A stretch of DNA of 64,000 nt, taken from Bacillota bacterium (GTDB lineage: Bacteria; Bacillota; Clostridia; Acetivibrionales; DSM-27016). The notes under the pieces were generated by a model. It was not told the origin of the DNA. It saw only the letters and a list, made by a program, of their open reading frames with translations, and searched no databases. The stretch spans positions 248,001 to 312,000 of the forward strand of contig JAEWDM010000022.1 of NCBI GenBank assembly GCA_023390115.1, in the 5' to 3' direction. Made by a program: the position numbers and the translations under genes. Shown here piece by piece: positions 45,944 to 54,448 of the stretch (position 1 is the first letter of the stretch; the number at the start of each line of letters is the position of its first letter).

Positions 45944-47697
45944 TACCTAATCACCTCCCCCATATCAAACTCCCACTCCATAGCCTCTACATGGGCTTCC
46001 CACATTCCCTTATACAGAGGACATTTTTTCAGAAGCTCTTCATGCCTTCCCTCAGCTTCAATTACTCCCTCGTTAATAACAAGAATTTTATCGGAGTGTA
46101 TTATGGTGGACAGCCTGTGAGCAATAACAATCAAGGTTTTTCCTTTTGTAAGGTTGTTCAAAGCCTCCTGTATCTTATCCTCGTTTTCCGGATCAACGCT
46201 GGATGTGGCTTCATCAAGCACTATAACAGGAGCATTTCTCAATATTGCCCTCGCAATAGATATTCTCTGCTTCTCGCCTCCGCTCAGCTTGCTCCCGTCC
46301 TCGCCCACAACTGTGTCATAGCCCTTTTCCATACCCATTATAAACTCATGGCACTGAGCCATCCTCGCAGCGTTCTCAATTTCCGCATCAGTAGCCTCCG
46401 GTCTTCCCATTTTTATATTGTCCCTCACCGATACATTAAACAAAAACACGTCCTGAAAAACAAAGCTTACCGTTTCCATCAGCTTTTCTACAGGTATTTC
46501 CCTTATATTCAGCCCTCCCACGCTGATTTCCCCGCCGCTGATATCCCAGAATCTGGCTATAAGCTTTGCAACAGTAGACTTTCCCGATCCCGAGGGCCCC
46601 ACAAGAGCTGTCACTGTACCCTCGTCTGCAGTAAACGATATCCCTTTAATAGTCTCCTTTTCGGCATAGGAAAATCTTACACTGTCGAAACGTATAGAGA
46701 AGCTTTCTGGTATAACAGCAGGCTTATCAGACTTAAACAGCTCATTATCCTGCAAAATTTCATTAACTCTTGACTCGCAGGAGGAGATCATGGTAATTCC
46801 GTCCAGAAATTCGGTAAGCTTTAAAATTGGCGCCGCAAAGCCCATAGAAATTACCAGAAACAGAATAAACACCGATAATTCAAGGCTTCCGTTCAAATAG
46901 AAATAAGCGCCTGCGGGGAGCACCGCAACTAAATTAGCAGGCATAATTACAAAATATGCCGACATATAAGGCCATGCATCTCTATACCATTTCATTACAA
47001 ATTTGCGGTATTCTTCAATAGAGCTTCTATATTTTGCAAATGATCCTGTAGTCTGGTTAAAAGCCTTTATAACAGCCATGCCCTTAATATATTCAACAAT
47101 AACCCCATTCATGCTCTCTGTTGCCTCGACATATTTTTTCATTTTTTCCTTTGAATCCTTCATCATAAATATAAATGCCAGATAAGCGGCAGGAAAGGTT
47201 ATAAGCATTGCAGCCGCCATCCTGAAGTCAAGTATGAACAGATAGACGGTTACAGCTACAGGAATTATGAGGTTAGAAGTTGTTTCAGGAATATTATGCG
47301 CCAGAAATCTTTCCATCTCCTCAACATCCTCAAGCATGACCTTTTTAATCTTGCCTGACGCCCTGTCCGAGAAATACCCCAGAGGTAGTCTTGCAAGCTT
47401 ATATGCAAGCTTAATTCTTGTATTATACAGTATTTTATATGCCGCGCTATGAGAAAGGCGGGTGGCCTTTGAAAAAAATACCGCCTTTAAAATAAGGGCT
47501 GCCCCGGCAGCTAAAATAAGGCTCTCTATATGCCTCCTGTCAGGATTGTCCCGCATAAATTCCATAATGATCCGGTGTATTATGAAAAAAGGTATTATTC
47601 CGGCTGCAACACTAAGCACCGCACACACTACCGACCATACCATTTTGTCCTTATGCTTCCCCGCAAGTCTAATCATCCTTAAAATACTATCCAGCAT
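45943..47697 (-). CDS. ABC half-transporter, YbtP/Irp6-like
   Basis: The protein of about 584 aa has six membrane helices then an ATPase domain with GPSGSGKST, LSGGEKQR and VIVLDEATSS. It is the partner of the downstream half-transporter; both have complete ATP sites. I choose the second of two adjacent ATG codons (47697) because GGAGG lies 5 bases before it. The pair sits directly before the methyltransferase and megasynthase genes, as siderophore uptake genes often do. Confidence 0.85.
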   Translation of the reverse strand: MLDSILRMIRLAGKHKDKMVWSVVCAVLSVAAGIIPFFIIHRIIMEFMRDNPDRRHIESLILAAGAALILKAVFFSKATRLSHSAAYKILYNTRIKLAYKLARLPLGYFSDRASGKIKKVMLEDVEEMERFLAHNIPETTSNLIIPVAVTVYLFILDFRMAAAMLITFPAAYLAFIFMMKDSKEKMKKYVEATESMNGVIVEYIKGMAVIKAFNQTTGSFAKYRSSIEEYRKFVMKWYRDAWPYMSAYFVIMPANLVAVLPAGAYFYLNGSLELSVFILFLVISMGFAAPILKLTEFLDGITMISSCESRVNEILQDNELFKSDKPAVIPESFSIRFDSVRFSYAEKETIKGISFTADEGTVTALVGPSGSGKSTVAKLIARFWDISGGEISVGGLNIREIPVEKLMETVSFVFQDVFLFNVSVRDNIKMGRPEATDAEIENAARMAQCHEFIMGMEKGYDTVVGEDGSKLSGGEKQRISIARAILRNAPVIVLDEATSSVDPENEDKIQEALNNLTKGKTLIVIAHRLSTIIHSDKILVINEGVIEAEGRHEELLKKCPLYKGMWEAHVEAMEWEFDMGEVIR

Positions 47698-47810
47698 CAT
47701 ATCCTCCTTAAATAAATATCCGGCGGAAAAATTCAAACCGGCCTTTAACATATTTATGAATTTTCCCGCCGGACTACCGCCTTTTGATATATCCTCAGGA
47801 ATCCGCCCTT

Positions 47811-49448
47811 TTATTTAAAGCTCATTCCTTTTACCTCTGTAAAATTAGGAATACCATTAAACCGTACATCGCTTATCTTATTCTTATTAAAGATGACTAT
47901 TTCCTTAGGGTATGATACAGGCACATTTACGGCCTGTTCATGAAGAGTAGTAAGAATATAGCTGTATATGTTCTGAAGCTCCTTACTATCAACGGTTTCA
48001 AACATTCTGGTGATTTTTGCGTCTATCTCGCCTTTCATGGAGAGTCCCTGCTGTGCGGGATAGTCAAGCCCATAATCCTTCATAGGGCTGATAAAGGTAT
48101 GAGGGTCAAAAGGCAGACCGTAGGTGTCGTTAACAGTAATATCAAACTCCCCTTCCAGGCCCTTTCCATACCATGCCATCATCTCATAGCCTGTTATTTT
48201 TACATCAATTCCTATATCCTCCATCTGTGCCTGAAATGCCTGTACAACATTCTCCTCTGAACCATAGCCGCTTCTGTAAATCATTTGAAGTGCAAGCGGC
48301 TTCCCACTTTTCTCTCTTATTCTCTTTCCTTCGGGCCTTACCCAGCCCGCCTCCTCAAGAAGCTGCTCAGCCCTTGTCTTGTCATAGTTATAAGGCTCTA
48401 CCTTTACATCACAATAAGGAAGTCCGGGATCAAGAAGATAATCCGCTTTTTCCTCCATTGCATACAATATATTCTCAATAATTTCACTTTTATTCGTACC
48501 GTATTGTATGGCCTTTCTAACATTTAAGTCAGACAAAAGCTCCCTTGAGGTATTCAAAAGCAGGTTCCTCGTTCTGGCCCTTTCTTCAGAAAGCTTTACC
48601 TCAAAATCCTTCTCTGACTTGAACTGCGAAAAGGCATCCTGAGATATCATACGCTCTCCAAGCACAAAATCAACCTCTCCCGTCCTCAGTGCCATCATTC
48701 TTGCATCAATATCCGGTATGATTTTAACAATATATTTTTTGGCGCCTGCCTTTTCACCCCAGTAATCTTCATTTCTTACAAAAGTATAATATTTCCCTTT
48801 TTCAGATTCCCCCGTCGACAGCTTGTAAGGGCCTGTACCATAGGTAGCGTCAAAGGTGTTCACATATGGAATATTTCCGTTTTCAAATACCTTAGGAGAC
48901 ATTATGCCTCCCGGAAAGGATGCCGTCAGATCCTGAAGCACTGCGTAATACGGTGTATCGAATATAAGCTTCACTGTGTATTCATCGACGGCCTCAACGC
49001 TCTGAAGCTTGGCTATTGTTCCTATATACGAAAACAGCTCCGCATAATGGCTTTTAATCATATCAAAATTCATCTTCACCGCCTCAGCATTAAACGCGCT
49101 TCCATCAGTAAATTTTACATCCTGCCTTAAATTAAAAACACATTCATTTCCGTTAATCTTCCATGATTCCGCAAGGCATGGAGCAATTTTGCCCCCCTCA
49201 TAGCGGACCAGGGTTTCATAAACATTAGGCGAATGGTAATAGAATCCTTGAGAGTCATTGCTTCCAAGTATATCAAAGCTCTCAAAATCAACCGATTCAC
49301 AGCCGATTATTTGCTCAATTTCATCGGACGCTCCTTCTTCTGCCTGCTTTTCGGCACTGGTATCCTCCGTTTGCCCGCAGGCTGTCATGAGCATTATTGC
49401 AGCCAGCATCAGTACAGCCAGCATTAAGCTTAAAAGTTTCTTTTTCAT
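47811..49448 (-). CDS. Extracellular solute-binding lipoprotein, NikA/OppA/CntA family
   Basis: The 545-aa protein starts with a lipoprotein signal peptide ending in LMTAC, so the mature N-terminal Cys is lipid-anchored to the outer face of the membrane. The body is a family-5 solute-binding protein: NVYETLVRYEGGKIAPCLAESWKI near residue 80 and DVKFTDGSAFNAEAVKMNFD. It is encoded with two permeases and two ATPases of the dipeptide/nickel type. In Staphylococcus the related Cnt system takes up metal-staphylopine, so import of a metal complex of the cluster product is plausible. Peptide import is the alternative. Confidence 0.9.
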   Translation of the reverse strand: MKKKLLSLMLAVLMLAAIMLMTACGQTEDTSAEKQAEEGASDEIEQIIGCESVDFESFDILGSNDSQGFYYHSPNVYETLVRYEGGKIAPCLAESWKINGNECVFNLRQDVKFTDGSAFNAEAVKMNFDMIKSHYAELFSYIGTIAKLQSVEAVDEYTVKLIFDTPYYAVLQDLTASFPGGIMSPKVFENGNIPYVNTFDATYGTGPYKLSTGESEKGKYYTFVRNEDYWGEKAGAKKYIVKIIPDIDARMMALRTGEVDFVLGERMISQDAFSQFKSEKDFEVKLSEERARTRNLLLNTSRELLSDLNVRKAIQYGTNKSEIIENILYAMEEKADYLLDPGLPYCDVKVEPYNYDKTRAEQLLEEAGWVRPEGKRIREKSGKPLALQMIYRSGYGSEENVVQAFQAQMEDIGIDVKITGYEMMAWYGKGLEGEFDITVNDTYGLPFDPHTFISPMKDYGLDYPAQQGLSMKGEIDAKITRMFETVDSKELQNIYSYILTTLHEQAVNVPVSYPKEIVIFNKNKISDVRFNGIPNFTEVKGMSFK

Positions 49449-49535
49449 AAATCCAACACTCCTTAATCCTTAATATTAATTACATCTGCATCTTAGAAAT
49501 ATTTATGCTCTGAGCTATAAACTCAATTTTTGCTC

Positions 49536-50333
49536 CTAATTTGGATATAACGGCGGAAGTGATTGTATGAGCATTTTTGAATATGGATGCTTAAAATCGT
49601 CAAAGGACGTTATGCCATCCACCGTTTCAATAATTTTTCCATCCTTCATAACTGATATTCCACAAGATATATACAAGGCCACGTCCATGTCATGAGTAAT
49701 AAAAAGATACCCGCTGCCCGTCTCCTTCAGTATCTCCAAAAGCAGATCCAGCACCTTCTTTTTAACAGTTGCATCAAGACCGCTGACTGCCTCATCAAAC
49801 ACAATAAACTTTGGCCTGACCGCTATTGCCCTTGCAATGCATATTCTTTTAAGCTGGCCTCCGCTGAACTGATACGGATACCTTCTTCCATCCTCCGGGG
49901 AAAGGCCCACCCTTTCCAAAAGGTAATCAACCCTTTTCCTTTCCTCTCTGTAAGAAAGCCTGTCAAAATTCCTTACAGGCTCTGCAATACTGTCATACAC
50001 CCTCATTTTAGGATTAAGCGAGCCCATGCTGTCCTGAAACACCATCTGAATATTCTTACGTATTTCCTTCATATGTCTTTTAGACGCACTGTATATATTT
50101 CTTCCTAAAAACGTTATCTCTCCCTCATCGGGCCTTTCAAAGCCTAAAATCATTCTTGACAGCGTGCTCTTTCCCGAGCCGCTTTCTCCTACAAGCCCGC
50201 GGCAGGCTCCCGGCTCAAAGGAGAAGGATACTCCGTCCACGGCATTAACCTTTACGCGCTTCCCCCTGTCACTTTGCATAGAGAAGCTCTTTTTTACATT
50301 ACTAAGCGTGAGCAAGACTGCCCCCTTTCGCAC
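49536..50333 (-). CDS. Opp/Nik-type ABC ATPase (OppF/NikE/CntF-like)
   Basis: The 265-aa ATPase has Walker A GESGSGKSTLSRM, signature FSGGQLKRICIARA and Walker B FIVFDEAVSGLD. It is the second ATPase of the importer, overlapping the end of the first by about 40 bases. A TTG at 50315 after AAGGGGG is an alternative start. It energises the OppB/OppC-like channel together with its partner. Confidence 0.9.
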   Translation of the reverse strand: MRKGAVLLTLSNVKKSFSMQSDRGKRVKVNAVDGVSFSFEPGACRGLVGESGSGKSTLSRMILGFERPDEGEITFLGRNIYSASKRHMKEIRKNIQMVFQDSMGSLNPKMRVYDSIAEPVRNFDRLSYREERKRVDYLLERVGLSPEDGRRYPYQFSGGQLKRICIARAIAVRPKFIVFDEAVSGLDATVKKKVLDLLLEILKETGSGYLFITHDMDVALYISCGISVMKDGKIIETVDGITSFDDFKHPYSKMLIQSLPPLYPN

Positions 50334-51115
50334 AAAAGCCTGGCACCTAAAAGCTCTTTTGTATACGGATGCTCAGGAGCGCTGAATATTTTGTGTACGG
50401 CACCCTTTTCAACAATCTTCCCGTTTCTCATTACGGCAACCTCATCGGCTATCTGCGCTATTACTCCAAAATCATGAGTTACCAGGAGAATGCCCGGCAT
50501 ATAGTCTCTCTTTATTTTTTCCAGCTCATGCAATACCATTGCCTGATTTTTTACATCCAGAGCAGTTGTGGGCTCATCGGCTATCAGCAATCCGGGATTT
50601 AATGAAATTGCAAGACCTATCATTATCCTTTGCAGCATTCCGCCGCTTAAGGCAAAGGGATAGCTGTTCATCAGCTCCTCGGGCCTTTTTAAGTCCATTC
50701 TTTTAAGCATCTCAACTCCCGCTGCATACGCTTTTCTTCCTCTCATGTGCGTATGAGCGGAAAACGCCTCCGTGACATGACTCCCCACCTTTATAAGCGG
50801 ATTGAACGCCGTCATGGGATTCTGCATGACAAACCCCATATCCCTTCCCCTCATCCTTTGAATATCTTTTTCAGGCAGGTGCATAATATCTGAGCCATTT
50901 AAAAGAATCTGTCCGTCAACCGTAAACCCTGCGGTGTTTTTTAAAAGACCCATGACAGCCTTGCAGGTCATAGTCTTTCCGCTTCCGCTCTCACCAACAA
51001 TTCCAAGTATTTTACCTCTGCATACATCAAAGGATACATCCTTAACAAGCTGTTTTCCGCCGCTTAATCCAATTGATAAGCCTTTGACACTTAAAACGGG
51101 TTTTTCCATATTCAA
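50294..51115 (-). CDS. Opp/Nik-type ABC ATPase (OppD/NikD/CntD-like)
   Basis: The 273-aa ATPase has Walker A GESGSGKTMTCKAVMG, signature LSGGMLQRIMIG and Walker B LLIADEPTTALD. GRDMGFVMQNPMTAFNPL is the family Q-loop region. It overlaps the permease gene upstream by about 70 bases and the second ATPase downstream. A TTG (51115) and an ATG (51109) both follow GGAGG and either may start the protein. Confidence 0.9.
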   Translation of the reverse strand: MNMEKPVLSVKGLSIGLSGGKQLVKDVSFDVCRGKILGIVGESGSGKTMTCKAVMGLLKNTAGFTVDGQILLNGSDIMHLPEKDIQRMRGRDMGFVMQNPMTAFNPLIKVGSHVTEAFSAHTHMRGRKAYAAGVEMLKRMDLKRPEELMNSYPFALSGGMLQRIMIGLAISLNPGLLIADEPTTALDVKNQAMVLHELEKIKRDYMPGILLVTHDFGVIAQIADEVAVMRNGKIVEKGAVHKIFSAPEHPYTKELLGARLLCERGQSCSRLVM

Positions 51116-51947
51116 ACTCCCCTCCTAATTCCTCAAGTGATAAAACATCCCGCAGAGCCTCGCCGAAAATATTAAATCCGCATATAGTAAAAAATATGCA
51201 AAGTCCGGGATAAAACATAAGCTGAGGCTGAGTATATATTACACTTCTGGCATTGCTGATCATCGTCCCCCATTCCGCGACGGATGGATCAACTCCTATA
51301 CCCAGAAATGAAAACCCCGAAATCATAAGCACCGAATCTCCTATGCCCAGGCTGAAAAACACAAGCAGGGGCGGCATAATATTCGGCATTATATGCCTTG
51401 CCATAATCCTGAAATCCGACGAGCCCGCCGCCCTTGCGGACAGAATATACTCCTTGTTCTTCTCAAGCATAACATAGCTTCTTACAACCCTCGCATACCA
51501 CACCCAATTTGCAAGCACCACAGATATAATAATATTGCGCACGCCAGGCCCCATCGCCCCGGCAAACGCCAGAATAAATACCATCGGCGGAAAAGCCATG
51601 AGGACATCGCATATGCCTGAAAATATCCTGTCCGCAATCCCTCCGTAATACGAAAACAGCATTCCAAGAACTATGCTGACAGCAGCTATAAGTACTAATA
51701 TAGCAGACGCAATACCAAGAGAAGTCCTAGCACCGAAAATCAGGCGCGACAGCTCACACCTTCCCAAATGATCGGCGCCCAGAGGAAATTCCCCGCCGGG
51801 CTCCGCAAAACGCTTTGAAATGTTTACTCTATTGGGATCATTAGGTGCAAGCAGCGGAGCAAAAACCGCAAGCAACACTACAACTGCTATCATCGTTATT
51901 CCAATCACTGCCTGCCTGCTTTTGCAGAGACGCATAAAAGCATTCAA
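51042..51947 (-). CDS. Opp/Nik-type permease (OppC/NikC/CntC-like)
   Basis: The protein of about 301 aa is an inner-membrane permease with an N-terminal helix (VIGITMIAVVVLLAVFAPLL) and five more helices. The EAA-like loop ARAAGSSDFRIMARHIMPNIMPP contacts the ATPases. LGADHLGRCELSRLIFGARTSL is typical of the C-type subunit. I start at TTG 51947, in a TTGA overlap with the oppB-like stop and after AAGGTG. A C-terminal tail runs into the next gene, longer than usual for the family. Confidence 0.88.
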   Translation of the reverse strand: MNAFMRLCKSRQAVIGITMIAVVVLLAVFAPLLAPNDPNRVNISKRFAEPGGEFPLGADHLGRCELSRLIFGARTSLGIASAILVLIAAVSIVLGMLFSYYGGIADRIFSGICDVLMAFPPMVFILAFAGAMGPGVRNIIISVVLANWVWYARVVRSYVMLEKNKEYILSARAAGSSDFRIMARHIMPNIMPPLLVFFSLGIGDSVLMISGFSFLGIGVDPSVAEWGTMISNARSVIYTQPQLMFYPGLCIFFTICGFNIFGEALRDVLSLEELGGEFEYGKTRFKCQRLINWIKRRKTAC

Positions 51948-52894
51948 AATCCGACACCTTCTTTTACAAGGCCCTTGCTGATCATCATATTGGCGACATC
52001 GGCAAAAAGGTTGCATATGACAAACACAACCGCCATTATCATTACATATGCGTTAACAGCCGGGAAATCCCTGTCCATAATAGCCTTTACGGCATACATG
52101 CCCATACCGGGCCAGGAAAAAATGCTTTCTATGACAGCAGTCCCCGCCACCATATATCCTGCCGTCTGTCCTAAAAGTGTTATCATGGGAGGAAGAGCAT
52201 TTTTAAAGACATGCTTTGCTATAATCTTTCTGCCGGATATCCCTCTGGCTTTTGCATATGTTACAAAATCCTTATTTATATTCTCCAGCATATTTGCCCT
52301 GAGCAGCCTTATTACCAATGCGATTACAGGAACCGCAAGGGTTGCTGCAGGAAGCAGTATATTCTCAAGTCTGCCGAAGCCTACTACCGGCACCAGCTTA
52401 AGCTTAACCGAAAAAAGATACATTAAGACAAAGCCGAGCCAGAAGCCCGGAATCGAAATTCCAACAAGAGTCAGTACTCTGACAATATTATCAAAGGCCC
52501 TGTTCCTGTATACCGCACATATTATACCCACAGGAAGGGCGACCACAAGCGTCATAAGCATCGAAGCGGCCACCAGAAGCACAGTCTTAGGAAAAGCCTC
52601 CATTATTTCCGCCCTCACAGGCCTTCCCGATACGAGAGACTCTCCTAAATCAAGCCTCACCGCCTTGCCTGCCCATGCTAAATATTGTATATAAACAGGC
52701 CTGTTAAAGCCCATTTCTTCCCTTATTCTTTCTATCTGCTCAGCATCCGCAGTCTTTGAATTCCTCCTCACATAGGCTTCTGCAGGATCAACAGGCGAAA
52801 TATTTGCAAGCACAAAGGACATAAGCGTAATTCCCAATATCACATAAATTAAATTTACCAGCCTCTTTAAAACATAGCTCCTCATATTGTGCAT
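51944..52894 (-). CDS. Opp/Nik-type permease (OppB/NikB/CntB-like)
   Basis: The 316-aa permease has the first-helix pattern YVLKRLVNLIYVILGITLMSFVLANISPVDPAEAY, typical of B-type subunits, and the coupling loop YAKARGISGRKIIAKHVFKNALPP. Six membrane helices are visible. It is the first gene of the long cluster, so the promoter and Fur box just upstream probably control the importer and much or all of the genes behind it. A second ATG nine bases inside is better spaced from the AAGG site. Confidence 0.9.
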   Translation of the reverse strand: MHNMRSYVLKRLVNLIYVILGITLMSFVLANISPVDPAEAYVRRNSKTADAEQIERIREEMGFNRPVYIQYLAWAGKAVRLDLGESLVSGRPVRAEIMEAFPKTVLLVAASMLMTLVVALPVGIICAVYRNRAFDNIVRVLTLVGISIPGFWLGFVLMYLFSVKLKLVPVVGFGRLENILLPAATLAVPVIALVIRLLRANMLENINKDFVTYAKARGISGRKIIAKHVFKNALPPMITLLGQTAGYMVAGTAVIESIFSWPGMGMYAVKAIMDRDFPAVNAYVMIMAVVFVICNLFADVANMMISKGLVKEGVGF

Positions 52895-52925
52895 ACCTTT
52901 TTACATCTGTCCCCATCTCTTTGTA

Positions 52926-52963
52926 ATAGTAAAACAAATGCTAATATATGATAATGATTATCA
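52926..52963 (-). promoter_or_regulatory. Promoter with Fur box of the importer/biosynthesis operon
   Basis: TGATAATGATTATCA at 52949-52963 is a perfect 7-1-7 palindrome identical to the Bacillus Fur consensus. A fair promoter overlaps it on the minus strand: TTATCA at 52954-52949, 17 bases, then TACTAT at 52931-52926, about 30 bases before the oppB-like ATG. Binding of Fe-Fur would cover the -35 element. Confidence 0.82.
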
Positions 52964-52980
52964 ATATCGCATATTAGCAT
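52938..52980. repeat. 10-bp inverted repeat enclosing the Fur box
   Basis: ATGCTAATAT at 52938-52947 and ATATTAGCAT at 52971-52980 are perfect inverted arms placed around the Fur palindrome. They could be a site for the AraC-type regulator encoded next door or another dimeric factor. Confidence 0.6.
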
Positions 52981-53031
52981 AGTAGAATTATATATTTAAT
53001 TAAATAAATTTTCCACTCACAGAGGCAGTAT

Positions 53032-54021
53032 TTAGATCCTGAGACGGAATTTTTTAGGATTAATGCCGTATTTTTGCCTGAAAGCCCTGGCAAAATGACC
53101 TGAATTTGAATATCCTATTTCATTTACAATATCATTTACATTCATTTCATCCTGCTCAAGCAGCAGCCTCCTTGCCTTTTCCATTCTCACATCCTTTATA
53201 TACCCGAAAATAGTATTGCCGTACACCTGCTTAAAGCCCTCCTTGAGCTTGCAGGTATTCAAGCCTACCCTCAAGGATAATTCCTTTATAGACAGGGGAT
53301 TAGTCAAATTCTCAAGAATTATTTTTTCACTGAGCTGAATTTTTTTTCTGTCCTCAGAATTTAACGGGCTTTTTTTATCGTCTCTTTCACGCTCATTAAT
53401 CTCCCTGTGGAGCGTCAGTGAAATGACCTCCATTGCCTTAGACTGCAAATAAATAAGCCTTGACAGCCCATGAAAGCAGCAATTGTACATTTGCTCAAAA
53501 GCCATCCTCATGGACGGATCTATCTTTTGGGGCTTCATTAAGCAATTTATCCTTTCGCTGCTTATTTCATTATATTTACTATTCCCATATTTAAAGGACT
53601 CCATAAATTCTGAGTCGGCACTAACAGAAATGCATTTTATTGCAGAATTACAGGGATACTCCATCCAACCCTCTGAGCCGTTTTTCATATATATTCCCAC
53701 ACACCCTTTATTCAGCGGGACATTTCCCAACTCCTCTTCAAAGTGATTTATCCTTCCCGAAATGCAGTAGGATACCTCAAAGGGCACATCATCCATCTTA
53801 TAGTGCATTATTATATTTTCCTTAAAACACACATCCTCAATACATATTGCTATTCCGTTATTGAAGGACAGCCTCTGAATCAAGCCCCTTCCCTGTTCCC
53901 CTGCTACCTCATATCTTGATTCGCTCCCAGTATTTTTTTCGGAAAATCCACATTCCTTAGTAAAAGCCTTAAAAAAATCATCAACGTTTCGTAAAATAAT
54001 TTTCTCCCTCAAAGCCAACAC
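53032..54021 (-). CDS. AraC-family regulator, PchR/YbtA-like
   Basis: The 329-aa protein has an N-terminal sensing part and a C-terminal double helix-turn-helix. The DNA-binding part reads NPLSIKELSLRVGLNTCKLKEGFKQVYGN followed by NDIVNEIGYSNSGHFARAFRQKYG, the pattern of PchR/YbtA regulators that use the metal-loaded siderophore as inducer. It is placed just upstream of the importer operon, in the same direction, with the Fur-box promoter between them. Its own promoter also has a Fur box. It probably activates uptake and synthesis when its ligand returns to the cell. Start is a GTG; GGAGGT lies somewhat far upstream, so the true start is uncertain. Confidence 0.9.
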   Translation of the reverse strand: MLALREKIILRNVDDFFKAFTKECGFSEKNTGSESRYEVAGEQGRGLIQRLSFNNGIAICIEDVCFKENIIMHYKMDDVPFEVSYCISGRINHFEEELGNVPLNKGCVGIYMKNGSEGWMEYPCNSAIKCISVSADSEFMESFKYGNSKYNEISSERINCLMKPQKIDPSMRMAFEQMYNCCFHGLSRLIYLQSKAMEVISLTLHREINERERDDKKSPLNSEDRKKIQLSEKIILENLTNPLSIKELSLRVGLNTCKLKEGFKQVYGNTIFGYIKDVRMEKARRLLLEQDEMNVNDIVNEIGYSNSGHFARAFRQKYGINPKKFRLRI

Positions 54022-54075
54022 CTTACCTTATTATTTAATTACCTCCGGCAAAAAATGCTTTTGATCTCATTACTT

Positions 54076-54107
54076 TGATTATAATTATCATTATCAATTA
54101 ATGTCAA
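54076..54107 (-). promoter_or_regulatory. Consensus promoter with Fur box of the AraC-type regulator
   Basis: On the minus strand TTGACA (54107-54102) and TATAAT (54083-54078) are both perfect and 18 bases apart. The spacer and -10 contain GATAATGATAAT and TGATTATAATTATCA (54076-54090), one mismatch from the 7-1-7 Fur consensus. Repression by Fe-Fur is strongly suggested. Confidence 0.82.
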
Positions 54108-54110
54108 GCA

Positions 54111-54209
54111 ATAAGGGGACATTTCTCAATAAACCAGCAAATATCATCTTAAAATATCTGATTTTATCGTTAAAAACACTTGCTATGTTTTTGAGAAATG
54201 TCCCCTTAT
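54111..54209. mobile_element. 99-bp element with perfect 19-bp inverted ends (MITE/REP-like)
   Basis: ATAAGGGGACATTTCTCAA at 54111-54129 is the exact reverse complement of 54191-54209. The AT-rich centre has no ORF. The GGGGACA-TTTCTCA end resembles repeats often seen beside REP-associated transposases in clostridia, by memory. It lies three bases upstream of the regulator's -35 element. Confidence 0.6.
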
Positions 54210-54233
54210 AAAGAAAAGGGAAAAAAACAAAAA

Positions 54234-54261
54234 CACTCTTAAAATCCAGTATACAAGAGTG
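54234..54261 (-). terminator. Terminator after the AgrD-like gene
   Basis: CACTCTT and AAGAGTG form a 7-bp stem on the minus strand followed by TTTTTGTTTTTTT. It sits just past the AgrD-like stop and separates that unit from the metallophore regulator. Confidence 0.8.
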
Positions 54262-54277
54262 CTTTTGCTCCCCGCCG

Positions 54278-54415
54278 CTATTTATTTTCAGACAGGCACT
54301 TTGGAACCTTAGGCTGGTAGTAGTAAAAACCGCATGCACAACCTGCACTTAATGCTGCAATTAATACAAGAGCTCCGCTGACGATGGAGAATACACCATA
54401 AAATCTCTTCTTCAT
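54278..54415 (-). CDS. AgrD-like cyclic lactone autoinducer peptide precursor, 45 aa
   Basis: A short gene with a strong GGAGGTGA site 6 bases before its ATG. The 45-aa product has a basic start (MKKRF), an amphipathic/hydrophobic helix (about residues 6-24) and then CACGFYYYQPKVPKCL, the Cys-(few)-aromatic-QP-x-x-P-K-x-L pattern of AgrD family propeptides. In that family AgrB cuts the precursor and closes a thiolactone from the Cys. Here Cys26 or Cys28 could be the ring residue. It follows the AgrC-like membrane gene by 33 bases and ends at a terminator. No AgrB is in the window. Confidence 0.8.
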   Translation of the reverse strand: MKKRFYGVFSIVSGALVLIAALSAGCACGFYYYQPKVPKCLSENK

Positions 54416-54448
54416 AATAGTCACCTCCAATCACTAATAAAAAATTTT

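Noticed and set aside
29568..47697. A salicylate-capped yersiniabactin analogue
   Set aside because: No salicylate synthase, aryl-AMP ligase or ArCP loading enzyme is visible; the first PKS module precedes any cysteine.
54094..54348. 84-aa frame on the minus strand overlapping the AgrD-like gene
   Set aside because: It runs through the terminator and the inverted-repeat element; the 45-aa frame with a strong ribosome site is better supported.
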